A DNA stretch of 64,000 nt from Prolixibacteraceae bacterium (GCA_019459485.1 JAIBEZ010000098.1:1-64000), one strand, 5' to 3'. Positions 54,112-63,122 are shown, counted from the stretch's first letter. The notes: generated by a model from the letters alone, not told the origin. Made by a program: numbers and translations.

Positions 54112-55131
54112 ATGGAAAATATAGATTGGAGTAATCTGGCATTCGGTTACATGAAAACCGATTACAATATACGCTGCACATATAAAGATGGTGCCTGGGG
54201 CGAACTGGAAGTCAGCGACAGCGAATACATAAATCTGCACATGGCAGCAACAAGTCTGCATTATGGGCAGGAATCATTCGAAGGATTGAAAGCTTTTCGC
54301 GGGAAAGACGGTAAAATCAGGGTTTTCCGTATGGATGAAAATGCCAAACGAATGCAGGATTCAAGTGTCGGAACGATGATGGCGATACTTCCGATTGAAA
54401 AATTTCAGGAAGCTGTTGTGAAAGCTGTAAAGCTGAACGAACGTTTCGTGCCGCCTTATGAATCGGGTGCGGCTCTTTACATTCGTCCATTCCTTTTTGG
54501 AACGGGTGCTCAGGTTGGCGTAAAACCAGCTTCAGAATACATGTTCATCATTTTTGTAACTCCGGTTGGACCCTATTTTAAGGGAGGTTTCCAAACCACG
54601 CCTTTCGTAATCATGCGTGAGTTCGACCGTTCAGCGCCGCTTGGAATGGGCAAGTACAAAGTGGGTGGAAATTATGCCGCCAGTTTGGTTGCCGGACAAA
54701 AAGCCCACGAACTGGGTTATTCAAATGTGTTTTATCTCGATGCCAAAGAAAAAAAATACATTGATGAGTGTGGTGCGGCCAATTTCTTCGGAATAAAAGA
54801 CAACACTTACATCACCCCGAAATCGAGTTCCATTTTGCCTTCAATAACCAACAAAAGTTTGATGGTTTTGGCCAAAGAAATGGGAATGAAGATTGAACAG
54901 CGCCCTGTTGCGGTTGAAGAACTTGCTACTTTTGAAGAGGCCGGTGCCTGCGGTACTGCTGCAGTAATCAGCCCAATTGAGCGGATTGACGATTACGATG
55001 AGAAAATTTCGTATGTGTTCTCAAAGGACGGAAAACCAGGACCGATCAGTGAAAAACTGTACAAAAAACTTCAGGGCATTCAGTACGGCGATGAGCCGGA
55101 TCTATACGGTTGGGTCACGATTGTTGAATAA
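54112..55131 (+). CDS. ilvE: Branched-chain amino acid aminotransferase
   Basis: The 339-residue protein is a fold-type IV PLP enzyme: SLHYGQESFEGLKAFRGKDG, YIRPFLFGTG, GKYKVGGNYAASLVAGQKAH with the PLP-binding Lys, and EKKYIDECGAANFFGIKDN. It makes Val, Leu and Ile from their keto acids. It is single and followed by a strong terminator. Confidence 0.95.
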   Translation: MENIDWSNLAFGYMKTDYNIRCTYKDGAWGELEVSDSEYINLHMAATSLHYGQESFEGLKAFRGKDGKIRVFRMDENAKRMQDSSVGTMMAILPIEKFQEAVVKAVKLNERFVPPYESGAALYIRPFLFGTGAQVGVKPASEYMFIIFVTPVGPYFKGGFQTTPFVIMREFDRSAPLGMGKYKVGGNYAASLVAGQKAHELGYSNVFYLDAKEKKYIDECGAANFFGIKDNTYITPKSSSILPSITNKSLMVLAKEMGMKIEQRPVAVEELATFEEAGACGTAAVISPIERIDDYDEKISYVFSKDGKPGPISEKLYKKLQGIQYGDEPDLYGWVTIVE

Positions 55132-55151
55132 AAAATTATATCCGGATATTT

Positions 55152-55188
55152 AAAAACCCTGCACGACTTGTTTTGTGCAGGGTTTTTT
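55152..55188. terminator. Bidirectional terminator between ilvE and ispD
   Basis: AAAAACCCTGCAC (55152-55164) pairs with GTGCAGGGTTTTT (from 55175) as a 13-bp stem, with a T-run on each strand. Confidence 0.85.
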
Positions 55189-55196
55189 GTTGCAGT

Positions 55197-55874
55197 TTAC
55201 TTTTTTATTTTTTTCTGAAGAAAGGCCTCAGCTACAATTAAGTCAGTTGGGGTCGTAATTTTGATGTTTTCGCGGTTCCCTTCAACCATAAATATTGGGA
55301 AACCAGCTTTTTCAGCTACCGATGCATCGTCGGTAAATGCCGCATCAAAATCTTGTTCGTATGCTTTAAGTATTTGGTCACTCCGGAATGTTTGGGGGGT
55401 TTGAACACTCAAATACAAAGTTCTGTCCACCGAAACACTTTGCAGGCCTTTCTGCTTACGCAGCGATTCGTTGATAGGTAAAACAGGTATTGCATTTCCA
55501 TTTTTTTGAGCCATAAGATTGCATCTTTGAATCGTCTGAAGACTAACCAATGGTCTGACTCCATCGTGGATAAATACAATTCCTTCTTCCTGAATGAGTT
55601 TCAATCCGTTTTGCACAGAATGGAAACGCGTTTCTCCACCTGAAACAATTTGATGAGGCAACGGAAAGGTATATTTCAAGCACAGGTCTGCCCAATAATC
55701 TTGTTGGGATGCTGGAAGAACCAGGATCAGTTCACATTCAGGATCGAAATCAAAAAACAACCCGATGGTGTGCATCAGAACAGGCTTCCCGCACAATTCC
55801 AGAAACTGCTTGGGAAGTGCAGAACACATCCGACTTCCCGACCCTCCGGCAACAATAATTACAAACTTTTTCAT
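55197..55874 (-). CDS. ispD: 2-C-methyl-D-erythritol 4-phosphate cytidylyltransferase
   Basis: The 225-residue protein has the nucleotide-binding start IVAGGSGSRMCSALPKQFLE, IVSGGETRFHSVQNGL, VFIHDGVRPLVS, TPQTFRSDQI and FTDDASVAEKAG of IspD. It activates MEP with CTP in the MEP isoprenoid pathway. A consensus promoter lies directly upstream on the minus strand. Confidence 0.94.
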   Translation of the reverse strand: MKKFVIIVAGGSGSRMCSALPKQFLELCGKPVLMHTIGLFFDFDPECELILVLPASQQDYWADLCLKYTFPLPHQIVSGGETRFHSVQNGLKLIQEEGIVFIHDGVRPLVSLQTIQRCNLMAQKNGNAIPVLPINESLRKQKGLQSVSVDRTLYLSVQTPQTFRSDQILKAYEQDFDAAFTDDASVAEKAGFPIFMVEGNRENIKITTPTDLIVAEAFLQKKIKK

Positions 55875-55891
55875 TTTAGATATGTTGATAA

Positions 55892-55924
55892 CAAAAGTAC
55901 AATTTCAAAACCACAACGGGCAAA
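55892..55924 (-). promoter_or_regulatory. ispD promoter (Bacteroidota consensus)
   Basis: On the minus strand TTTG (55924-55921), a 21-bp spacer and TACTTTTG (55899-55892) match the TTTG-N19-23-TAnnTTTG consensus. The expected start site is near 55887, about 13 bases before the ispD ATG at 55874. Confidence 0.6.
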
Positions 55925-55970
55925 ATATTTTGTACCTTATGCCGATTAGAATGTCTAAAATATAATCACT

Positions 55971-56630
55971 ATGCAACAAATACTCAACTTCCTTTCAGAA
56001 CTGAAAGTAAACAACAACAAGGAATGGTTTGACCAAAACCGCGACCGTTATCAGGAATGTCGTAAAAAAATATTGTTTCTTACCGAGTTAATCATTCAGG
56101 AAACCGGTAAATTCGATCCCGAAATTGGCGCTCAGGATCCGAAAAACTGTGTTTTCAGAATCTTCCGCGATGTGCGTTTTTCGAACGACAAAACTCCCTA
56201 CAAAACCAATATGGGCAGTTTTATTTCCAAAGGTGGCCGGAAAAGTGTAAACAGCGGTTATTATCTGCACATCGAGCCGGGCGCTTCGTTTGTTGGCGGT
56301 GGTTCTTATTGCCCGCCTGCTGACGCATTGAAAGCAATCCGGACTGAAATTTTTGATCATCCGGAAGATTTTAAACAAATTATCAGCAAGGATTCGTTCA
56401 GGAAAGTTTACTCGGAAATGTACGATGATAAACTAAAAACTGCCCCCAAAGGTTTTCCGAAGGATTTTCCTGACATTGATTTACTGAAGTACAAATCGTT
56501 CGCGTTTGGGTCAACAATTGACGATTCGGTGGTGACAAGTGATGCTTTTGTGGAGAAAATAGTAAGCTCGATGAAGGAATTGTACCCGGTAAACCGGTTT
56601 TTGAACACTGCTATTGACAAATGGCTGTAA
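55971..56630 (+). CDS. DUF2461 family protein
   Basis: The 219-residue protein shows the family pattern: FLSELKVNNNKEWFDQNRDR, FRIFRDVRFSNDKTPYKTNM, GYYLHIEPGASFVGGG and the C-terminal YPVNRFLNTAID. DUF2461 proteins are widespread; the function is not known. The gene is divergent from ispD and ends before a terminator. Confidence 0.9.
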   Translation: MQQILNFLSELKVNNNKEWFDQNRDRYQECRKKILFLTELIIQETGKFDPEIGAQDPKNCVFRIFRDVRFSNDKTPYKTNMGSFISKGGRKSVNSGYYLHIEPGASFVGGGSYCPPADALKAIRTEIFDHPEDFKQIISKDSFRKVYSEMYDDKLKTAPKGFPKDFPDIDLLKYKSFAFGSTIDDSVVTSDAFVEKIVSSMKELYPVNRFLNTAIDKWL

Positions 56631-56802
56631 TTATGGCTACTGCAAAATTTACCATTCGACCGTCAAAATGAGGGTTTCGTCACGATATTCGAACCATTCG
56701 TGAATTAGTTCAAAAAACAGGGTTACCTCTGGGTGGAAAAGGGAATTAACTTTAGGTAAATGTATAAATTTGCCCATCCACCATTTCTATAACATATCAA
56801 TG

Positions 56803-56837
56803 AAAAAAAAGCCTGACGAATTCCGCCAGGCTTTTTT
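56803..56837. terminator. Bidirectional terminator
   Basis: An A-run, GCCTGACG (56811-56818), a 5-base loop, CGCCAGGC (56824-56831) and a T-run form a 7-of-8-bp stem between the convergent DUF2461 and acyl-CoA ligase genes. Confidence 0.8.
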
Positions 56838-56872
56838 CAGTAATATGAACTCTTTCGGGAACAATCCAAAAT

Positions 56873-58513
56873 TTAGGTGTACAGGTAACGTTTGATATTC
56901 CGTTTCGGAGTTTTCTCAAATTCTTTGTCAACCAAAATGATTGAACTTAGTTGAGCAAATTTGGGCAGTACTTTGTTTACGTGTTTACAGTTTTCGGCCA
57001 TGATTTGCTGAAGCCGGTTTTCATCGGGTTTTTCTGCTTCGATTCTTTCAGGATCAGGGAATACGAATGCCACCAGTTTTCCTTCGCGTTCGGTAATCAC
57101 ACATTCAAGCACAAAAGGCTGATTGTTCAGTTTGGCTTCCATTTCTTCAGGATAGATGTTTTGACCGGACGGCCCAAGCAGCATGTTTTTGCAGCGGCCA
57201 CGAATGTAGATAAAATCATCCGCGTCAATTACACCAAGGTCGCCGGTGTGCAGCCACCCTTCGCTGTCAATGGCTTCGGAAGTCGCCTTTTCGTTTTTAT
57301 AATAACCCTGCATCACATTGGTTCCTTTCAGGAGAATTTCGCCCACTTCGTTGTAAGGATCTTTCGAATCGATGCGGACTTCCATTCTATCCACCAGTTT
57401 TCCGGCTGAAGATCGCCTGAAACTTGTCCAGGGTTCATACGAAATGAGTGGTCCACATTCGGTCATTCCGTAACCGATGGTGAACGGGAACTTAATTTTG
57501 CGGAAAAACGCTTCAACTTCGCTGTTAAGCGGGGCGCCGCCAATAACAATTTCCATAAAATTGCCGCCAAAAGTTTCAATCAGGCTGGCACGTACTTTCT
57601 TAAACAGCAGCAATTGAATTCCGGGAACTTTTAGCAGAAATTTGATTACCGGTTTATTGATAGTGGGCAATATACGTTTATAGTAGATTTTTTCAATCAC
57701 CAAAGGAACCGACAGTATCAGCCTTGGTTTTATTTCCTGAAATGCTTTGATTATCAGTTGCGGCGTGGGAGGTTTTGTCAGGAATGTGACATGACAACCG
57801 ACCGAAACCGGGAAAAGGAATTCGAACAGTAACCCAAAAACATGCGCCATTGGCAGAAAAGAAACAATGCGGTCACCGGCTTTCAGAGGCATGTGATCTT
57901 GCGCATAAACGATGTTCGACAATAAACTTCGGGCTGGAATCATCACGCCTTTTGTGAAGCCAGATGTTCCGCTGGTGTACGAAATTACACTTAAGTCTTC
58001 ATCCTGAAAATCATCAAGTTCGAAATTTTCAGGATTCGATTTTCCGGCAAATTCAGGAGTAAAACATTTTACCCATTTGTCATTTTCAGTCTGAATTTTA
58101 AAATACAACGGGGAGAAATCATTCAGGCTAATTATCCCCACTATTTCCGGAATCTTTGTTTGATCCAGCTTTTCGAATAAGCTATCGGCTGCAAACAGGA
58201 AAACAGATTCGGAATGGTTGAGGATATGGTGAATGTCTTCAGGATTAAAGTCGGGCAATACGGGCACCGATACCGCTCCGTATCCCGAAACTGCCAGAAA
58301 GGTGATGGCCCAGTTGGATGAATTCCGTCCGAGAATGGCAATCTTATCGCCTTTTTTAATACCTGTTTCGCGAAAGAAACAGTGAATCTGACGAATTATT
58401 TGAGCAGCTTCGCCATAGGTGCAGGCAGTACCCTGATAATCAGAAAAAGCTGGTAAATCCCAGTTTTTCCTGAACGTTTGGGCATAAAGTGTGATTAGTT
58501 TGTCTCGTTTCAT
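56873..58513 (-). CDS. AMP-dependent acyl-CoA synthetase/ligase
   Basis: The 546-residue protein is an ANL-superfamily enzyme: P-loop SYTSGTSGFTKGVMI (about residue 180), LPMAHVFGLLFEFLFPVSVG, IGYGMTECGPLISYEPWTS and EGWLHTGDLGVIDADDFIYI then RGRCKNM. It activates a fatty or other carboxylic acid as AMP ester and CoA thioester; chain length is not clear. It overlaps the upstream aldo/keto reductase gene by 4 bp, so both are one transcript. Confidence 0.9.
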   Translation of the reverse strand: MKRDKLITLYAQTFRKNWDLPAFSDYQGTACTYGEAAQIIRQIHCFFRETGIKKGDKIAILGRNSSNWAITFLAVSGYGAVSVPVLPDFNPEDIHHILNHSESVFLFAADSLFEKLDQTKIPEIVGIISLNDFSPLYFKIQTENDKWVKCFTPEFAGKSNPENFELDDFQDEDLSVISYTSGTSGFTKGVMIPARSLLSNIVYAQDHMPLKAGDRIVSFLPMAHVFGLLFEFLFPVSVGCHVTFLTKPPTPQLIIKAFQEIKPRLILSVPLVIEKIYYKRILPTINKPVIKFLLKVPGIQLLLFKKVRASLIETFGGNFMEIVIGGAPLNSEVEAFFRKIKFPFTIGYGMTECGPLISYEPWTSFRRSSAGKLVDRMEVRIDSKDPYNEVGEILLKGTNVMQGYYKNEKATSEAIDSEGWLHTGDLGVIDADDFIYIRGRCKNMLLGPSGQNIYPEEMEAKLNNQPFVLECVITEREGKLVAFVFPDPERIEAEKPDENRLQQIMAENCKHVNKVLPKFAQLSSIILVDKEFEKTPKRNIKRYLYT

Positions 58514-59397
58514 ACTGTTTTTGCAATTCGCATGATGCGGTTTACTGCTTCGTCTATCTGTTCGGTAGTGGTCATGCCGATGGTCATACAGTCAACATTT
58601 TTACTTCCTATCACATATTGAAGCGATTTTTCACGCCTGCTTTCTTCAACCATTTTACCTTCACCAAAAATTTTCATACCGATGATACCTTTTCCGCTGT
58701 CGTGCGCTTTTTTCAGAACTGCCATTACTTCTTCTGAAGTCGCATCCATTACCAGCCCTTCAGGATTTATGCGTGCCAGAATTACGTCCACCCACGGATC
58801 GTCAACAGCCAGTTTAAGCGCTTCGAAATTGTGGCACGAAACGCCCAGAGTCTTTATGATTCCCTTTTGTTTGGCTTCGGAAAGCGCTTCGATGTATGGC
58901 TTTTTTTCTTCCTGCCATTTGTCGTTGGTCATGCAATGCAGCAGCATGATGTCGAAATAGTCAGATCCGGTTTCCATTCTGAAACGATCCAGTGTTTTCA
59001 TGGGTGCATCCGGATTCCATTTTTCGGCGCGTGTCCATATTTTTGAAAGCAGTGTGGCTTTTTCACGCGGAACTTCTTTCAGTATAGCTTTTACATTGTG
59101 GTGCGATCCGTACAAATCGGCAGCATCGTAAAACGACACCCCCCTTTCGTGTGCATAACGGGCTAATTTAACCCAATTTTCGAGTCCCATTCGTGTCATG
59201 TCTGATGACTGATTTCCACCATGCGTTCCTGTTCCCATGGCCAGGCGGGGAACAATCAATCCGGTTTTGCCCAGTTTCACCTTGTCAATTTGGGTAATCT
59301 TTGAGTTGGCGTAAACCGTATTTCCAAGGCCTGTGGAGATGGCAGCTGCGCCAATCAGCCCGGCCTGTATAAAATGTCTTCTTGAAATTGGTTTCAT
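58510..59397 (-). CDS. Aldo/keto reductase with Tat signal
   Basis: The 295-residue protein starts MKPISRRHFIQAGLIGAAAI, a twin-arginine leader, followed by an AKR barrel: KLGKTGLIVPRLAMGTG, GVSFYDAADLYGSHHNVKAI (catalytic Asp and Tyr), ATLLSKIWTRAEKW (Lys) and FDIMLLHCMTND (His). It would be exported folded, with cofactor. It is coupled to the acyl-CoA ligase by a 4-bp overlap; a shared pathway is inferred only. Confidence 0.88.
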   Translation of the reverse strand: MKPISRRHFIQAGLIGAAAISTGLGNTVYANSKITQIDKVKLGKTGLIVPRLAMGTGTHGGNQSSDMTRMGLENWVKLARYAHERGVSFYDAADLYGSHHNVKAILKEVPREKATLLSKIWTRAEKWNPDAPMKTLDRFRMETGSDYFDIMLLHCMTNDKWQEEKKPYIEALSEAKQKGIIKTLGVSCHNFEALKLAVDDPWVDVILARINPEGLVMDATSEEVMAVLKKAHDSGKGIIGMKIFGEGKMVEESRREKSLQYVIGSKNVDCMTIGMTTTEQIDEAVNRIMRIAKTV

Positions 59398-59625
59398 ATC
59401 TATTAAATTTAGTGATCTGCAACGATTGATAATTCCGTATGGTTTTATTCAGACATATAACAATCTGCATAGCTTAATGGGCGGATGAAGATATGAAAAT
59501 AATTTAATTAGTTTAAATATTTGCGAGTCTGCCCTGTAATTCAGGCGAAAAGAAATGTTAGAAAAATGTTGGTAACAAATTAGCCTGTAAAATATACAAC
59601 AAGGAACCAACAAGGCTTTTTTAAT

Positions 59626-59633
59626 TATTTTTG
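59626..59633 (+). promoter_or_regulatory. -7 box of the Tsx-like/NCS2 operon
   Basis: TATTTTTG matches TAnnTTTG and lies 37 bp upstream of the start of the outer-membrane protein gene. No TTTG is found at the ideal spacing. The rest of 59398-59625 shows no gene. Confidence 0.4.
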
Positions 59634-59670
59634 GCGAACATTAACTTTTAATCCACTTAAAGATTGCATT

Positions 59671-60417
59671 ATGAAGAAATTAGTTCTTATTCTGTTCGTT
59701 ACCTTACTTACTTTTGGCACTTATGCCCAGAATATCCAAACCCATTACGACATGGGAAAAGATCGCGGATACCTGACCACAACTGTTGAAATGTTCAGGC
59801 CTGACAAAACCGGCAACACTTTCTTTTTTATCGACTTCGATTACGGTGTTGGCGATATGAAAGGGGTTTCGCTGGCCTACATGGAAATTGCCCGTTGTTT
59901 CAAATTAGGAAAATCACCTTTTAGCTGGCATGGTGAATACAATGGAGGATTTGGAAAATCGATTGACAATTCATTATTCAGCAAGGGAAGCGATGGATCA
60001 TACAGTGCTTACACAGGCAATACCGCATATACTATTAATAATGCCTGGTTAACCGGTATTGATTATTCGTGGAATGCCAGTGATTTCTCAAAAGGATTTT
60101 CATTGAAAGCTTTGTATAAAAATATTCAGGACAAAGACGATGCTTCCTTCCAGCTGACCGGAGTGTGGTACCTGAATCTTCTGGAAAACAAAGTGACTTT
60201 TTCTGGCTTTGCAGATTTTTGGAAAGAAGAAAACAATTTTTTCCTGAACGCTCCTTTAGGAACAACCACCAAATTTGTTTTTTTAAGTGAACCGCAATTG
60301 TGGTACAACTTCAATAAGAACATTTCTGCCGGCGGCGAGGTTGAGCTCGCTTCAAACTTTGCTCTTCACAAAGGGTTGAAAGCTTGCCCTACACTTGCAT
60401 TGAAATACACTTTTTAA
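59671..60417 (+). CDS. DUF5020/Tsx-like outer-membrane protein
   Basis: The 248-residue protein has a signal peptide (cleaved after FGTYAQ) and alternating beta-strands ending in LALKYTF, the aromatic end of outer-membrane barrels. The start IQTHYDMGKDRGYLTTTVEM then FRPDKTGNTFFFIDFDYG matches DUF5020 proteins, which resemble the nucleoside channel Tsx. The purine permease gene follows after 11 bp, so it probably admits nucleosides or nucleobases across the outer membrane. Confidence 0.82.
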   Translation: MKKLVLILFVTLLTFGTYAQNIQTHYDMGKDRGYLTTTVEMFRPDKTGNTFFFIDFDYGVGDMKGVSLAYMEIARCFKLGKSPFSWHGEYNGGFGKSIDNSLFSKGSDGSYSAYTGNTAYTINNAWLTGIDYSWNASDFSKGFSLKALYKNIQDKDDASFQLTGVWYLNLLENKVTFSGFADFWKEENNFFLNAPLGTTTKFVFLSEPQLWYNFNKNISAGGEVELASNFALHKGLKACPTLALKYTF

Positions 60418-60428
60418 ACTAACCAAAT

Positions 60429-61736
60429 ATGGACTTTCTAAACAAGTATTTCAAATTAGGTGAGAACAAAACGACTGTCAGAACAGAAGTTCTTGCGGGG
60501 TTGACCACCTTTATGACCATGGCTTATATTCTGGCCGTTAATCCTGACATCCTGAGCGCTGCCGGAATGGACAAAGGAGCCGTATTTACTGCAACCGCCC
60601 TTGCTTCGCTGGTTGCTACATTGGTGATGGCACTTTATGCAAAATTACCTTTTGCCCTTGCTCCGGGCATGGGTCTGAATGCGTTCTTCGCATTTACAGT
60701 TGTACTCGGAATGGGTCATTCATGGCAATTTGCATTAACCGCAGTTTTTCTTGAAGGTTTGGTATTCATTGCCTTAACAGCATTCAATATTCGGGAAATG
60801 ATTGTCAATTCGATCCCGAACAATATGAAACATGCGATTTCGGTGGGTATCGGATTGTTCATCGCTTTCATTGGGTTAAAAAACGCAGGCATCATTGTTA
60901 GCAATCCTGCAACATTTGTTGCGTTGGGCGATGTTACCAATCTCACCGACAATGCCGGTGCAGTGGTGGCACTTCTGGCGCTTGTACTCACAGGTGTTTT
61001 ACTTGCATTAAAAGTAAAAGGCGCTTTGTTGATCGGTATCCTTGCCGGAACGGCTATTGGGTTGGCTTTTGGAGTCACACAGCTTCCAACTTCATTCGAT
61101 CTGATACCTCCTTCGCTTAGCCCGATTTTCATGAAGTTTGAGTGGACTGAGATATTGACCATTGATATGTTGATCGTGGTATTTACCTTCTTGTTTGTTG
61201 ATATGTTCGATACGGTAGGTACTTTAATCGGCGTTTCGTCGAAAGCCAACATGCTCGATAAGGAAGGGCGCGTTCCACGCGTGAAGCAAGCCCTGATGTC
61301 CGATGCAGTTGGAACTACATTCGGTGCAATGCTCGGAACTTCAACTGTTACAACTTATGTTGAAAGTGCAGCAGGCGTTTCAGAAGGTGGCCGTACTGGC
61401 TTAACTTCGCTGACTGTTGCCATCCTGTTTTTCTTTGCGTTGTTCCTTTCTCCAATTTTCCTGATGATTCCGGGTGCAGCAACAGCTCCTGCCTTGATCC
61501 TGGTTGGAGCAATGATGATGACACCTATAAAGAACATCGATTTTGACGATTATACCGAGTCAATCCCGGTTTTCCTCACCATCATTATGATGCCATTAAC
61601 TTATTCTATTTCTGAAGGTATTTTATTTGGAGTACTTTCGTATGTTATCCTGAAGGTTTTAACCGGAAAGTTCAAAGATATTTCAATTGTGACAGCTGTT
61701 CTGGCAGTTTTATTCATGCTGAAATTTCTGATGTAA
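60429..61736 (+). CDS. NCS2/AzgA-type purine nucleobase permease
   Basis: The 435-residue membrane protein has NKYFKLGENKTTVRTEVLAG and LTTFMTMAYILAVNPDILSA, APGMGLNAFFAFTVVLGMGH, FLFVDMFDTVGTLIGVSSKA and the signature TSTVTTYVESAAGVSEGGRT of the AzgA branch of the NCS2 family. It imports adenine, guanine or hypoxanthine with protons. It forms a two-gene operon with the Tsx-like porin. Confidence 0.94.
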   Translation: MDFLNKYFKLGENKTTVRTEVLAGLTTFMTMAYILAVNPDILSAAGMDKGAVFTATALASLVATLVMALYAKLPFALAPGMGLNAFFAFTVVLGMGHSWQFALTAVFLEGLVFIALTAFNIREMIVNSIPNNMKHAISVGIGLFIAFIGLKNAGIIVSNPATFVALGDVTNLTDNAGAVVALLALVLTGVLLALKVKGALLIGILAGTAIGLAFGVTQLPTSFDLIPPSLSPIFMKFEWTEILTIDMLIVVFTFLFVDMFDTVGTLIGVSSKANMLDKEGRVPRVKQALMSDAVGTTFGAMLGTSTVTTYVESAAGVSEGGRTGLTSLTVAILFFFALFLSPIFLMIPGAATAPALILVGAMMMTPIKNIDFDDYTESIPVFLTIIMMPLTYSISEGILFGVLSYVILKVLTGKFKDISIVTAVLAVLFMLKFLM

Positions 61737-61760
61737 ACCAGGCAATTGATACCATAAAGC

Positions 61761-61797
61761 AAAAAAGCTCTCCGGAAACGGAGGGCTTTTTTGTTTT
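61761..61797 (+). terminator. Rho-independent terminator of the purine uptake operon
   Basis: AAAAAAGCTCTCCG (61761-61774), a GAAA loop and CGGAGGGCTTTTTT (61779-61792) form a stem with one G-T pair and a T-run. Confidence 0.88.
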
Positions 61798-61818
61798 ATG
61801 ACGAACCGTAGAATCAAT

Positions 61819-61920
61819 ACTCACCCCGAAGTCCGCAGGTGGCCTTCCCCCCTCTCTTTTAAAGGGAGAGTGCGAGTCCCGGTTTACCGGGACGGACGAT
61901 GGGGGTGAGTCGCACTTTAA
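61819..61920. repeat. REP-like nested palindrome
   Basis: The outer arms ACTCACCCC (61819-61827) and GGGGTGAGT (61912-61920) are exact inverse complements. Inside lie GTCCG/CGGAC, a CTCTC...GAGAG pair and the perfect hairpin GTCCCGGTTTACCGGGAC near 61876. This form fits a non-coding mobile palindrome (REP/BIME-like). No transposase is near. Confidence 0.6.
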
Positions 61921-61949
61921 ATATTTACCCACACCAAACATTATAGACC

Positions 61950-62193
61950 AAAAAAAGTTAGAGGAAGGTTTTACGATTCACAATCGTTCCAAAAAAAGTT
62001 GGAGGAAGGTTTTGCGATTCACAATTGCTCTAAAAAAAGTTAGAGGAAGGTTTTACGATTCACGATCGTTCCAAAAAAAGTTGGAGGAAGGTTTTAAGAA
62101 TCACAATTGCTCCAAAAAAAGTTGGAGGAAGGTTTTGAGATTTACAATCATTCCAAAATAAATTGGAGGAAGGTTTACCGATTCACAATCGGA
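61950..62193. repeat. Six tandem 41-bp repeats with a small conserved hairpin
   Basis: Units begin at 61950, 61991, 62032, 62073, 62114 and 62155, each about 41 bp and starting with an A-run and GTTRGAGGAAGG; the last unit is more diverged. Each unit carries a short inverted repeat around CAC: ACGATT-CAC-AATCGT in unit 1, GCGATT-CAC-AATTGC in unit 2, ACGATT-CAC-GATCGT in unit 3 and CCGATT-CAC-AATCGG in unit 6. Units 4 and 5 have lost part of it. Spacers are absent, so this is not a CRISPR array. Confidence 0.85.
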
Positions 62194-62435
62194 ATAAAAC
62201 ACCTTCCGGCTGTTTTTTTGAAGTATGATAGCACAATCATTACTCCTCCGATGGCTAAAGATATTTGTCCGGCCAATGCGTTGAGCAGTAAAAACAAGCC
62301 CAACCCATCCAATCGCCTATTGCAAAATAATTTTGTTTAAAACAGACATAAATAAACAGTAAATAGTTTTGATCTATAAACATAACTGACTACATTGAAC
62401 CCGGTTTAATAACCATCAACTTAGACGGAAATATA
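62194..62435. other. Intergenic stretch with no supported gene
   Basis: An open frame from 62107 to 62340 begins inside the tandem repeats and has no family likeness. The minus strand carries a short hydrophobic stretch near 62210-62300 that could be a gene remnant, but I cannot assign it. I see nothing else here. Confidence 0.4.
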
Positions 62436-62508
62436 GCAGATTGCAATAATGGAGGTTGAGAGAAAGTACAGTAAGGTTTCCGCTGGTTAATTAGTTAGCG
62501 GTAAGTTT
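62436..62508. repeat. Right end of the cassette-flanking element, copy 1, with left terminal inverted repeat
   Basis: Bases 62436-62485 match 63381-63430 at 41 of 50 positions and both end in GGTTTCCGCTG. Then follows GTTAGCGGTAAGTTT (62494-62508), whose inverse complement recurs as AAACTTACCGTTAAC (63123-63137) with one mismatch. The pair bounds the two-gene cassette 62543-63122. Confidence 0.75.
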
Positions 62509-62542
62509 AAGAACGAGCAACTTAATCACATAATCATAAACT

Positions 62543-62893
62543 ATGAAACTGGAAGATTTTATTTATGAAAGTATTACTCAGATAATTAGTGGAGTAAGAA
62601 AAGCTCAAGATTTTGCTTCACAAAATGAAGCTATGATAAATCCAGCATCTTTGAGACAAAGCCAATCTTCTGGAAATATATACTATGATGATGACACATA
62701 TAGACCAGCACAAATAATTGATTTTGATGTTTCTGTATCCACAAGAGAAGATGGAGAGACATCAGGGAAAGCAGGTGTTTTCGTTTCAGTATTAAAACTT
62801 GGAGTGGAGGCAAAAGAGGGAACACAAAACCTAATTTCAAATAGATTAAAATTCTCGGTGCCACTTATGCTACCGACTCAAAACAACAAATAA
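62543..62893 (+). CDS. Hypothetical protein, possibly Trypco2-like
   Basis: The 116-residue protein has a helical start (MKLEDFIYESITQIISGVRK), a variable middle, and a beta-rich end (IIDFDVSVSTRE, AGVFVSVLKLGVEAKEGTQN, NRLKFSVPLMLP). That layout recalls the small trypsin-co-occurring-domain (Trypco2) proteins, which often lie in defence or accessory loci; I hold this weakly. It is the first gene of a two-gene cassette with inverted-repeat ends; the next gene starts 1 bp after its stop. Confidence 0.55.
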   Translation: MKLEDFIYESITQIISGVRKAQDFASQNEAMINPASLRQSQSSGNIYYDDDTYRPAQIIDFDVSVSTREDGETSGKAGVFVSVLKLGVEAKEGTQNLISNRLKFSVPLMLPTQNNK

Positions 62894-62894
62894 T

Positions 62895-63122
62895 ATGACT
62901 GAAAGTAAATTTAAAGTAGGTGACAGAGTTTTTCATAAATCAGATTTTACCGTTATTTGGGTAATTGAAAGAATCAATGAAACTGAAGCATTCTGCTCAA
63001 CTCTCTTAAAAGATTCTAAAAAGCTTGTCAAAGAAAACCTTTCACTAAACTCAATAGTTCAAGTTGAAGACAATTCAGCTACATTAATTATAGGGTCTAG
63101 AAGAAGGAATAATTATTATTAA
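62895..63122 (+). CDS. Small hypothetical protein
   Basis: The 75-residue protein starts MTESKFKVGDRVFHKSDFTV and is predicted to form a small SH3-like beta-barrel (KVGDRVFHKSD...WVIERINETEAFCSTLL), a shape common in short nucleic-acid or protein-binding domains. No family is recognised. It starts 1 bp after the preceding stop and ends within a few bases of the right terminal inverted repeat of the cassette. Confidence 0.5.
   Translation: MTESKFKVGDRVFHKSDFTVIWVIERINETEAFCSTLLKDSKKLVKENLSLNSIVQVEDNSATLIIGSRRRNNYY

Noticed and set aside
61950-62193. Possible CRISPR array
   Set aside because: The units follow each other with no unique spacers and no cas genes are in the window.
62107-62340. 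77-codon open frame beginning in the tandem repeats
   Set aside because: The start is inside a repeat unit and the rest shows no conserved pattern; the frame is a by-product of the repeats.
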